Shown here: one piece after another, positions 7,670 through 15,300 of the stretch
How positions within the stretch are numbered: the first letter of the stretch is position 1
Layout: every line of letters begins with the position of its first letter
Assembly (NCBI RefSeq): GCF_040676675.1
Contig: NZ_JBFAPK010000054.1
Location: forward strand, 1-49,416
Origin: JBFAPK01 sp040676675
Lineage (GTDB): Bacteria; Actinomycetota; Actinomycetes; Mycobacteriales; Micromonosporaceae
Length of the DNA stretch: 49,416 nucleotides
Direction of reading: 5' to 3'
Translations under genes and position numbers: made by a program
The notes under the pieces: generated by a model
What the model was told of the DNA's origin: nothing
Databases searched by the model: none
The model's input: only the letters and a program-made list of their open reading frames with translations

Positions 7670-8658
7670 TAGCTGCTGCCCTTCGTCGTGGCGGTCTGCG
7701 TCCAGCGCAGCAGCCGGCGGACCGACCGGCGGGACAGCTGCTGGCAGAGCCACCGGGTGAGCGGGCCGCACATCCGGTCGCAGAGCCGGCGACGCAGCCG
7801 TCCCAGCCGGACCCGCAGGCGCCGCAACCACCAGGCGACGAGGAAGGCGCCGGCCGAGCTGAGCCGGGTGCTCAGGCGGTGCTCGCCGGTGGCGAGCACG
7901 CGTACCGTCTCGACCAGCATCCGCTGCCGGGGCCAGCGGGTCCGGTCGGCACCGTCCGGGGCGAACCAGGTCACCGCGGCGGCACGGGTGCTGCCGCCGG
8001 CCTGGCGGGTGGAGCGCGGGTGCACCCGGCGGTGGAACAGGGGCGGGTCGACCTCGTGGATCTCGCCGAGCCGGGCCACCTCCGCCACCAGCGTGTAGTC
8101 GGAGGAGAGGTAGGGCCGGATCAGCCCGGTCCGGCGCAGGGCGTCGAGGCGGAAGACCCCGAAGTGGGCGTGACAGAGGTTGATGTTGTCGGCCACCCCG
8201 GCCACCCGCCGCCACGGGCGCCGGTCGCGCAGGTCAAGCCCGTCGGCGTACGCGCCGAGCGGCGCGCCGTGCTCGTCGATGAGGACGGTACGCGGGTACG
8301 CCAGCACGGCGCGCGGTCCGGCCGCGTCGAGCGCCCGTACGCAGGTGCTGACGTACGACGGCAGGCAGACGTCGTCGTAGGCGACCCACTTGAACAGCTC
8401 GCCCCGGGCGAGCTGGACCACCCGGGCGTAGTTGGCGTGCCCGCCGAGATTGCGCGGGTTGCGGTACAGCCGGATGCGGGCATCGGCGGCGGCGTACCGC
8501 TGGGCGATCTCCCAGGTCCGGTCGGTCGACGCGTTGTCGCTGACGATGACCTCGAAGTCGGGATAGTCCTGGGCGAGCAGGGCGTCCAGGCACTCTTCGA
8601 GATAGCGTTCGGCGTTGTAGAGCGGCACGCCGAGACTCACTCGGGGCGTACCTTCCAT
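7669..8658 (-). CDS. Glycosyltransferase, family 2
   Basis: The protein has 329 residues and starts at an ATG preceded by a strong GGAGGAG site. It begins RVSLGVPLYNAERYLEECLD and continues VIVSDNASTDRTWEI, the GT-A nucleotide-binding core. YDD near residue 94 is the probable metal-binding DXD counterpart. The C-terminal part is rich in Arg and Leu (LRRLRVRLGRLRRRL), which may hold it at the inner membrane face. It sits between the SDR/methyltransferase fusion (31-base gap) and the flippase (overlapping), so it most likely adds a sugar to the lipid-linked repeat unit that the flippase exports. The sugar and linkage are unknown. Confidence 0.88.
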   Translation of the reverse strand: MEGTPRVSLGVPLYNAERYLEECLDALLAQDYPDFEVIVSDNASTDRTWEIAQRYAAADARIRLYRNPRNLGGHANYARVVQLARGELFKWVAYDDVCLPSYVSTCVRALDAAGPRAVLAYPRTVLIDEHGAPLGAYADGLDLRDRRPWRRVAGVADNINLCHAHFGVFRLDALRRTGLIRPYLSSDYTLVAEVARLGEIHEVDPPLFHRRVHPRSTRQAGGSTRAAAVTWFAPDGADRTRWPRQRMLVETVRVLATGEHRLSTRLSSAGAFLVAWWLRRLRVRLGRLRRRLCDRMCGPLTRWLCQQLSRRSVRRLLRWTQTATTKGSS

Positions 8659-8688
8659 CCGTTCTCCTCCGGGGCGCGGCGCGCGGGG

Positions 8689-11040
8689 TCAGGCGGTCAG
8701 CAGCTCCGCCTCGACGCCGAGCCGGCGCAGCGCGGCGTCGATCTCGTCGCGGTAGGCCGGATTGGTGATGATCACCGCGCGGGTGCCGAGCGTGACCAGC
8801 TCGTCCGGCGGACCGACCCGGTGGCCGGTCACCGGCAGGTACCGCCCCCACTTGCGCGGGTTGACGTCGACCACGGCGACGAGCCGGCGCCCCGGGTCGG
8901 CCAGGTGCAGGAACTGCACCCCGCGCGAACCCGCGCCCCAGAGCACCGGGGCGGCACCGGCCGAGACCAGCCGGTCGATCGTCTCCCGCCAGCGCCGCAG
9001 CTCGGCGGCGTGCCGCTCGGCGAACCCGTCGATCGCGGCGAGCAGGCGGTCCCGTTCGGCGGTACCGGGCAGCGGCGGCGCGGCGGCGCGCTCCGGCGCG
9101 TTGCGGGAGATCTCGACGTACCGGAACATGCCCGCGAAGAGCGGACCGGTCGCCTCCACCCGCCAGCCGGCCCGCTCGGCGATGCGCCGCAACGGGTGGC
9201 CGCCGAAGTAGGAGACGTGCGGGTAGATCACCTCCCAGCCGGCGGTGGCCAGGTCGTAGCCGGCGTCCGGTACCTCCAGGTAGGCGTTGACCGGCCGGTC
9301 GCCGGCCAGCTCCGCCAACCGCACGAGGAACCCGTACGGGTCGTCCAGGTGCTCGAACCAGTGTCGCGAGGTGACCAGGTCGAAGCGGGGCGTGGTCCGG
9401 TCCAGCGGGGCGTGCCGGCGGTGGAAGACCGCGCCGGAGGGGTCCGGGCCGGTCGGGCCGGCGTACATCGGGTCGTAGCCCACCCCGTGGCAGCCGGCCA
9501 CGTGGCACAGCTCGCGCAGGAACTCGCCCTGGCCGCAGCCGACGTCCAGCACCGTGGCGCCGCGCAGCCGGTACCGCTCGGCCAGGTGTTTCACCAGCTC
9601 CGTCGAGAAGGACCGGAACGCCGGCGAGTGGTGCAGGTTGGTGTCCATCGTGGTGTCGTAGACCAGCGCGACCGGGTCGTACGCGACGTTGCGCACGTAC
9701 CCGCAGCCGCGGCAGCAGGCCAGCGTCACCCGGCCCAGCGGCGAGGCGAGCGCCTCCTCCCGGGTGGCCCAGTGCACCCCGCACCGGACCGGCATCTCGC
9801 CCAGCTCCGCGAAGACCTCCAGCTCGCCCTCCCCACAGGCCGAACAGAGGCCAGCAGCACCGCGAGTCGCGCCGCCGCCCGCAGGCGCCACCAAGCGGAG
9901 GGAGCGCAGCGACTGGAGCGACTGGGGCCTACAGGGCGGCTCTTCGGGCGCGCGAGCCGCCGAGGCGGAGCCGAGGCCAGCAGCTCCGCGAGTCGCGCCG
10001 GCGGAGCCGAGGCCAGCGGTCCACCGTAGGTCGGGGCCGAGGCGGCGGGCGCGTTGCAGGGCCTGGACGCGGCCGAGTCGCTGGTGGCGCTCGCCCGTGA
10101 GGTCGGCCAGGGTCAGCCCGTACCGTCGGTACGCCTCGACCAGCTCCTCGATGCCCTTGCGAACCGTCCACCGGGGACGGAAGTCGGGCACCTCGGCGGC
10201 GATCCGGTCGCAGTCGACCCGGTAGTTGCGCCGGTCCGCGCCGGCGCCGCCGACGAAGGTGATCTCGGCGCCCGGCACCACCTCGGCGACCAGCTCCGCG
10301 ACCTGGCGGATCCGGTAGTTCTCGCCGCTGCTGCCGACGTTGTACGCCCGCGCGCGCACCAGCTCGCGAGGAGCCCGCAGCAGCGCGAGGAACGCCCCGG
10401 CGATGTCCTCGGCGTGCACGAGCGGCCGCCAGGCGGACCCGTCGGAGCGGAGCCGGACCTCGCCGGCGAGCAGCGCGTGCGCGGTCAGGTCGTTGACCAC
10501 CAGGTCGCCGCGGAGCCGGGGCGAGAAGCCGTACGCGGTGGCGTTGCGCAGGAAGACCGGGCAGAAGTCGTCGTCGGCCAGCTCGGCCAGCCCCCGCTCG
10601 GCGCGAACCTTCGACGTCCCGTACGGGGTGATCGGGGCGAACCGGGCGTTCTCGTCCAGCGGCCGGTCGTCCGGCCCGGCGCCGTAGAGGCTGCACGAGG
10701 AGGAGAAGAGGAAGCGCGGCACCCCGGCCGCCTTCGCCGCCCGGGCCAGCCGGAGCGTGCCCAGGTGGTTGATGTCGTAGGTGACCTCGGGGTCGAGGTT
10801 GCCGACCGGGTCGTTGCAGACGGCGGCCAGGTGGCAGACCGCGTCGAATCCGGCGCAGTGCTCGGGCCGCACGTCGCGCAGGTCCAGCTCCAGCGTCGGT
10901 ACGGCGGGCGGCGCCGGTCCCAGCAGACAATCCGCGTACAGGTTCGCGTCCAGTCCGACCACCTCATGTCCGGCGGCTACCAATATCGGCGTGAGAACGC
11001 TGCCGAGATAGCCATGATGGCCGGTCACGAGAACGCGCAT
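8689..11040 (-). CDS. Fusion of SDR sugar epimerase/dehydratase and SAM-dependent C-methyltransferase
   Basis: The protein has 783 residues. ATG 11040 is preferred over ATG 11046 because GGGAG is spaced correctly only for the former. Residues 1-340 are an extended SDR: VLVTGHHGYLGSVL is the NAD-binding loop, a Ser-rich strand SSSCSLYG supplies the catalytic Ser, and PYGTSK is the YxxxK motif. Residues 399-783 are a zinc-binding sugar methyltransferase: CSACGEGELEVF with later CCRGCGY, VLDVGCGQGEFL for SAM binding, and a C-terminal VLWGAGSRGVQFL domain. Such methyltransferases usually act on NDP-4-keto-sugars. The two halves are joined by a 58-residue Ala/Gly/Arg linker built from repeated DNA. 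Elsewhere these domains are normally separate genes, so either this is a true bifunctional enzyme or repeat DNA removed the stop between two genes. Confidence 0.8.
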   Translation of the reverse strand: MRVLVTGHHGYLGSVLTPILVAAGHEVVGLDANLYADCLLGPAPPAVPTLELDLRDVRPEHCAGFDAVCHLAAVCNDPVGNLDPEVTYDINHLGTLRLARAAKAAGVPRFLFSSSCSLYGAGPDDRPLDENARFAPITPYGTSKVRAERGLAELADDDFCPVFLRNATAYGFSPRLRGDLVVNDLTAHALLAGEVRLRSDGSAWRPLVHAEDIAGAFLALLRAPRELVRARAYNVGSSGENYRIRQVAELVAEVVPGAEITFVGGAGADRRNYRVDCDRIAAEVPDFRPRWTVRKGIEELVEAYRRYGLTLADLTGERHQRLGRVQALQRARRLGPDLRWTAGLGSAGATRGAAGLGSASAARAPEEPPCRPQSLQSLRSLRLVAPAGGGATRGAAGLCSACGEGELEVFAELGEMPVRCGVHWATREEALASPLGRVTLACCRGCGYVRNVAYDPVALVYDTTMDTNLHHSPAFRSFSTELVKHLAERYRLRGATVLDVGCGQGEFLRELCHVAGCHGVGYDPMYAGPTGPDPSGAVFHRRHAPLDRTTPRFDLVTSRHWFEHLDDPYGFLVRLAELAGDRPVNAYLEVPDAGYDLATAGWEVIYPHVSYFGGHPLRRIAERAGWRVEATGPLFAGMFRYVEISRNAPERAAAPPLPGTAERDRLLAAIDGFAERHAAELRRWRETIDRLVSAGAAPVLWGAGSRGVQFLHLADPGRRLVAVVDVNPRKWGRYLPVTGHRVGPPDELVTLGTRAVIITNPAYRDEIDAALRRLGVEAELLTA
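9847..10017. repeat. GC-rich repeats forming the SDR/methyltransferase linker
   Basis: A 28-base unit at 9847-9874 recurs at 9973-10000 with a single mismatch. A 17-base word GCGGAGCCGAGGCCAGC occurs at 9965-9981 and 10001-10017. The stretch between holds GC-rich words resembling the intergenic block at 37464-37680. It stays in frame through the gene at 8689-11040 and encodes only low-complexity residues, which suggests insertion or expansion of intergenic-type repeat DNA. Confidence 0.75.
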
Positions 11041-11265
11041 GGACATCTCCCGAAGGTCGGCTTGGCGTGCCGGGGAATTTTATTTACCCGGCCTCGGGGT
11101 GGTGCGGACGTTTGTCGGACTTCTTACTTAACACTGCTGGTCGGAGGTGGTCTGGCTAGCGTGGCCGGAGCGCGTGCCCGACGGGTGCCGCCGGTGGTGA
11201 ATGCGATTCTTTCTCGCAGTTTCTCCGCGCTGGAGAATCCCGAATAATCTTCGGAGTGGGTGGGC
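11041..11265. promoter_or_regulatory. Divergent promoter region of the two glycan operons
   Basis: These 225 bases separate the leftward SDR/methyltransferase operon from the rightward five-gene operon. They contain AT-rich patches unusual for this genome (AATTTTATTTAC at about 11077, TTCTTACTTAAC at about 11123). GCCGGG and CCCGGC flank the first patch. No specific operator can be named. Confidence 0.45.
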
Positions 11266-12495
11266 ATGACCATTGTGCGATGTCGGCTCTGCGCCACGGA
11301 ATTGACCGAGACGTTTGTGGATCTGGGCATGTCCCCGCTGTGCGAGAGTTATCTGCCGGCCGATCGGTTGGACGAGCCCGAGACGTTCTACCCGCTGCAC
11401 GTGCGCGTCTGCCCGGACTGCCTGCTGGTCCAGCTGCCCGCGTACGTGCCCGGCGAGGAGATTTTCTCCGACTACGCGTACTTCTCCTCGTACTCCGACT
11501 CCTGGGTGGCGCACGCCCGCCGGTACGCCGAGACCATGACCGAGCAGCTCGGCCTCGGGCCCGGGAGCCTGGTGACCGAGGTCGCCAGCAACGACGGCTA
11601 CCTGCTGCGGCACTTCGTGGCGCGGGGCGTACCGGTGCTCGGGGTCGAGCCGGCCGCCAACGTGGCCGCCGTGGCGACCGGGCGCGGCGTGCGTACCGAG
11701 GTCTGCTTCCTCGGCGCCGAAACGGGCGCCGCGCTGGCGCGGCGCTACGGCCGGGCCGACCTGGTGGTGGCGAACAACGTGCTGGCCCACGTGCCGGACC
11801 TGGTGGGTTTCGTCGCCGGGCTGGCCGCCCTGCTCGGGCCGAGCGGGCTGCTGACCTGCGAGTTCCCGCACCTGCTGCGGCTGATCGAGCGCCGGCAGTA
11901 CGACACGATCTACCACGAGCACTACCAGTACCTCTCGCTGCTGACCGCGCGGCGGGCGCTGGCCACCGCCGGCCTGGTGGTGGTCGACGTCGAGGAGCTC
12001 TCCTCGCACGGCGGGTCGCTGCGGATCCACGCCCGCCCCGCGACGGCGGCGCTCGAACCCTCCAGCAACGTCAAGTCGGTGCTGGAGGCCGAGGCCGAGT
12101 CGGGCCTGCACACGCTGGCCGGGCACCGGGGCTTCGCCGACGCCGTCTTCGACATCCGGCGCAACCTGGTCGACTTCCTGCTCGCCGCCCGCGCCCAGGG
12201 CCGGTCGGTGGTCGGCTACGGCGCGCCGGGCAAGGGGAACACGCTGCTCAACCACTGTGGCGTCCGGGCCGACCTGCTGGCGTACACCGTCGACCGGAAC
12301 CCGTACAAGCAGGGGCGGTTCCTGCCCGGTACGCACATCCCGGTCCACCCGCCCGAGCGGATCGCCGAGGACCGTCCCGACTACGTGCTCGTCCTCCCGT
12401 GGAACCTGCGCTCGGAGCTCTCCGCCCAGCTCGACTACGTACGCCGGTGGGGTGGCCGGTTGGTCTTCCCCATCCCGCACCTGGAGGTGGTCTGA
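11266..12495 (+). CDS. Sugar C-methyltransferase, zinc-binding class I SAM enzyme
   Basis: The protein has 409 residues. The ATG at 11266 is preceded by GGAG. CRLC (residues 6-9) and CPDC form the N-terminal zinc site (Methyltransf_13 type), LGMSPLCESYLP is the usual follow-on, VTEVASNDGYLLRHF is the SAM loop, and GYGAPGKGNTLLNHCGV begins the C-terminal domain (Methyltransf_14). The fold is that of TylCIII/NovU/EryBIII enzymes that C-methylate NDP-4-keto-6-deoxyhexoses. It heads an operon whose next gene overlaps by one base (TGATG), linking methylation to nucleotide-sugar supply. A second methyltransferase of the same architecture is fused to an SDR in the divergent operon, so two C-methylation steps are possible. 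Confidence 0.85.
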   Translation: MTIVRCRLCATELTETFVDLGMSPLCESYLPADRLDEPETFYPLHVRVCPDCLLVQLPAYVPGEEIFSDYAYFSSYSDSWVAHARRYAETMTEQLGLGPGSLVTEVASNDGYLLRHFVARGVPVLGVEPAANVAAVATGRGVRTEVCFLGAETGAALARRYGRADLVVANNVLAHVPDLVGFVAGLAALLGPSGLLTCEFPHLLRLIERRQYDTIYHEHYQYLSLLTARRALATAGLVVVDVEELSSHGGSLRIHARPATAALEPSSNVKSVLEAEAESGLHTLAGHRGFADAVFDIRRNLVDFLLAARAQGRSVVGYGAPGKGNTLLNHCGVRADLLAYTVDRNPYKQGRFLPGTHIPVHPPERIAEDRPDYVLVLPWNLRSELSAQLDYVRRWGGRLVFPIPHLEVV

Positions 12496-13337
12496 TGAAG
12501 GTGGTCCTCTTCTGCGGCGGGCTGGGCATGCGGATGCGGGAGGGCGCCGCCTCCGTACCCAAGCCGATGGCGATGATCGGCAACCGGCCGCTGCTCTGGC
12601 ACGTAATGCGCTACTACGCCCACTTCGGACACACCGACTTTATTCTCTGCCTCGGGTACGGCGCCGCGGCCGTGAAGGACTACTTCCTGCACTACGACGA
12701 GACCCTCTCCAACGACTTCACCCTCACCATGGACGGCCGGGCGGTGCGCCTGTTCGCCACCGACATCACCGACTGGAACATCACCTTCATCGACACCGGC
12801 CTGGGCAGCACCATCGGCGAGCGGCTGATGCGGGTCCGCGAGTACGTCGAGGACGAGCCGATGTTCCTGGCCAACTACGCGGACACCCTCACCGACGCGC
12901 CGCTGGCCTCGATGATCGACCGGTTCGGCGCGAGCGGCGCCACCGCCGGCCTGCTCGCCGTACCGGTGCAGTCGACGCACCACGTGATCGACGTGGGGGA
13001 GCGGGACGAGGTCACCCGGGTACGCCCGATTCGCGACCTGATGCAGTGGGAGAACGGCGGCTACTTCGTCCTCCGGCCGGAGATCTTCTCGGTGCTGCGC
13101 CCCGGCGAGGACCTGGTGCCGCACGGGTTCGAGCGGCTGCTGCCGGACGGCCGGCTGCTCGCCCAGCGGTACACCGGCTTCTGGCGGGCGGCGGACACCT
13201 TCAAGGACCGGGCCGAGCTGGAGCAGCTGTACCACTCGGGACGCTGCCCGTGGATGCTCTGGGACGTCAACCGCCACGGCGGACCCGGCGCGTCGGCCCG
13301 GCTGGACGCGCTCGACCTGCCGGCGCTGGCCCGGTGA
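12495..13337 (+). CDS. Glucose-1-phosphate cytidylyltransferase-like nucleotidyltransferase
   Basis: The protein has 280 residues and starts at ATG 12495, overlapping the previous TGA by one base. VVLFCGGLGMRMREG followed by PKPMAMIG is the sugar-nucleotidyltransferase signature. LCLGYGAAAVKDYFLHY and the ITFIDTGLGSTIGERL region are characteristic of RfbF-type enzymes, which make CDP-glucose from CTP and glucose-1-phosphate. The protein is slightly longer than typical RfbF (about 257). No CDP-glucose 4,6-dehydratase (RfbG) is in the window, so the activated sugar may instead be passed to the SDR domain at 8689-11040. The nucleotide preference is inferred from family resemblance. Confidence 0.85.
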   Translation: MKVVLFCGGLGMRMREGAASVPKPMAMIGNRPLLWHVMRYYAHFGHTDFILCLGYGAAAVKDYFLHYDETLSNDFTLTMDGRAVRLFATDITDWNITFIDTGLGSTIGERLMRVREYVEDEPMFLANYADTLTDAPLASMIDRFGASGATAGLLAVPVQSTHHVIDVGERDEVTRVRPIRDLMQWENGGYFVLRPEIFSVLRPGEDLVPHGFERLLPDGRLLAQRYTGFWRAADTFKDRAELEQLYHSGRCPWMLWDVNRHGGPGASARLDALDLPALAR

Positions 13338-13972
13338 TGCTCCCGCTCCGCCCGACCGGCCTGCGCGGCGTGGTGCTCCTCGGCGCGCACCCCGACGACA
13401 TCGAGATCGGCGCGGGGGGCCTGATGCTCGCGCTGGGGGAGCGCCCCGGGCTGCGGGTGCACTACGTGCTGCTGACCGGCGCGCCGTCGCGGCAGGAGGA
13501 GGCGCGGACGGCGGCGCGGGCCTTCCTGCCCGCCGCCCGGCTCACGATGGCGCTGCACGACCTGCCCGACGCCCGGCTGCCGGCCTACTGGGAGGCGGCC
13601 AAGCGGATCGTGAACGAGGCGGCGGCGCGGGTCGAGGCCGACCTGGTCGTCGCGCCCGCCCCCGACGACGCGCACCAGGACCACCGGCTCCTCGCCGAGC
13701 TGGTCCCCACCGCCTTCCGGGACGCCCCGGTGTTGCAGTACGAGATCCCGAAGTGGGACGGCGACCTGGTACGCCGCAACTTCTACCTACCCATGGACGA
13801 AGAGCAGGTACGGCGCAAAGTGGAGCTACTCAACGTGAGTTATCCGTCACAGAAGTCCCGGGACTGGTGGGACGACGAGGTCTTCCTCGGCCTCGCCCGG
13901 CTGCGCGGCACCGAGTGCCGGGCCCGGTACGCCGAGGCGTTCCGGTGCGAGAAGGCGGTGATCCAGCTGTGA
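13337..13972 (+). CDS. PIG-L family deacetylase
   Basis: The protein has 211 residues and starts at ATG 13337, sharing a base with the TGA of the previous gene. GAHPDDIEIG near residue 19 is the PIG-L zinc motif with its catalytic Asp, and DAHQDHR near residue 113 supplies the third zinc ligand. Family members deacetylate N-acetyl sugars (GlcNAc-PI, mycothiol and bacillithiol precursors, antibiotic pseudo-disaccharides). Here the operon position points to removal of an acetyl group from an amino sugar of the glycan or its nucleotide precursor. The protein lacks a signal peptide, so it acts in the cytoplasm. Confidence 0.85.
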   Translation: MLPLRPTGLRGVVLLGAHPDDIEIGAGGLMLALGERPGLRVHYVLLTGAPSRQEEARTAARAFLPAARLTMALHDLPDARLPAYWEAAKRIVNEAAARVEADLVVAPAPDDAHQDHRLLAELVPTAFRDAPVLQYEIPKWDGDLVRRNFYLPMDEEQVRRKVELLNVSYPSQKSRDWWDDEVFLGLARLRGTECRARYAEAFRCEKAVIQL

Positions 13973-15300
13973 GCCGGCGTACGCGTGACCGCGACTCCGC
14001 CGGTCCCGGCCTGTCGGCGTGCCTCTTCGGGGTGCCCGGGGCGCAGTTCAACCTCGGCGTCGGGGCGCTGCGGGCGGCCACCGTCGGCGGCCTGCTCTCC
14101 CGGGCACCCGACGCCGAGGTGACGGTCTTCGACGACGGCTGGGGCCAGCGCGCCGGACGCGCCTTCGTCGCCGGCCGGCCGGTACCGATCGCGCTCGCCG
14201 GCGCCCGGCACTCCCGCCGCTTCCACCGTCCCGAGTCGTACCTGAACATGCGGGTCAGCGCGGCCCTCGGCGGGCTCGGCAACGCCGGCCTCGCCCGCAT
14301 CGACGGCGCCGACGTGGTCCTCGACGTCAGCGGCGGGGACAGCTTCAGCGACATCTACGGCGAGCACCGGTTCCGCACCGTGGTCTGGCCGAAGCGGTTG
14401 GCCCTGCTGCGCCGCCGCCCGCTGGTGCTGTTGCCGCAGACCTACGGCCCGTTCCGCTCCCCGCGGGTCGGCGCCGAGGCCGCCGCGCTGGTGCGACGCT
14501 CGGCCATGGCCTGGGCCCGGGATCCGGACAGCTACCGGGCCCTCGCCGAGCTGCTCGGTCCCGACCTGGACCCGGACCGGCACCGGGAGGGGGTGGACGT
14601 CGCCTTCGCGCTGGAGCCGCGGGCACCCGAGGACTCCGTGGCCGACCGGCTGGGCGAGTGGTTCGCCGCCGCGCCGGGCCCGGTCGCCGGACTCAACGTC
14701 AGCGGCCTGATGTCGCGCGCCGAGGGGATCGCCCGGTTCGGCCTCACCGGCAACGCCGGCAGCGTCGCCCGGCGCCTCGGCGAGCGGCTGCTCGAAGAGC
14801 CCGACACCCGCGTGATCATCGTGCCGCACGTGCGCAGCGGGCACGGTACCGACGACGACGCGGTGATCAGCGAACGGCTCTACGCCGAGCTGGCCGGCCG
14901 GCACGGCGACCGGGTGGCGATCACGCCGCCCGGGCTCGACCCGCACCAGACCAAGTGGGTAATCGGCCGGACCTCCTGGTTCTGCGGCATGCGGATGCAC
15001 GCCACCATCGCCGCGCTCTCCTCCGGCGTACCGGCGGCCATCCTCGCCTACAGCCGCAAGGCGCGCGGGGTCTTCGCCAGCGTCGGCCAGGAGCGGCACG
15101 TGGCCGACGCCCGCCGGCTGGGCGACGAGGACCTGCTCGCCGCGCTCTGGCGCTCCTGGAGCACCCGGGCCGGCACCGCCGCCGAGCTGGCCGAACGGGC
15201 CCCGGCCGCCATCGACCGCGCCGGGCGGCAGATGGACGAGATCCTCGGGCTGGCCCGCGCCGAGCACGCGAGCCGTACCGCCGCCGGGGCGCGGCGGTGA
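13969..15300 (+). CDS. Polysaccharide pyruvyl transferase family protein
   Basis: The protein has 443 residues. The GTG at 13969 overlaps the upstream TGA by 4 bases (GTGA); the longer open frame upstream is a shadow of the PIG-L gene. The N-terminus FGVPGAQFNLGVGALRA and later VVLDVSGGDSFSDIYGEHRF and LVLLPQTYGPF are hallmark segments of the WcaK/CsaB-like PF04230 family. The C-terminal half has RTSWFCGMRMHATIAALSSG. Such enzymes transfer pyruvyl ketal groups from phosphoenolpyruvate to sugars of exopolysaccharides or cell-wall polymers, giving them negative charge. It is followed by an FrhB-like gene with a 4-base overlap, a pairing also known from other exopolysaccharide clusters. Confidence 0.85.
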   Translation: MSRRTRDRDSAGPGLSACLFGVPGAQFNLGVGALRAATVGGLLSRAPDAEVTVFDDGWGQRAGRAFVAGRPVPIALAGARHSRRFHRPESYLNMRVSAALGGLGNAGLARIDGADVVLDVSGGDSFSDIYGEHRFRTVVWPKRLALLRRRPLVLLPQTYGPFRSPRVGAEAAALVRRSAMAWARDPDSYRALAELLGPDLDPDRHREGVDVAFALEPRAPEDSVADRLGEWFAAAPGPVAGLNVSGLMSRAEGIARFGLTGNAGSVARRLGERLLEEPDTRVIIVPHVRSGHGTDDDAVISERLYAELAGRHGDRVAITPPGLDPHQTKWVIGRTSWFCGMRMHATIAALSSGVPAAILAYSRKARGVFASVGQERHVADARRLGDEDLLAALWRSWSTRAGTAAELAERAPAAIDRAGRQMDEILGLARAEHASRTAAGARR

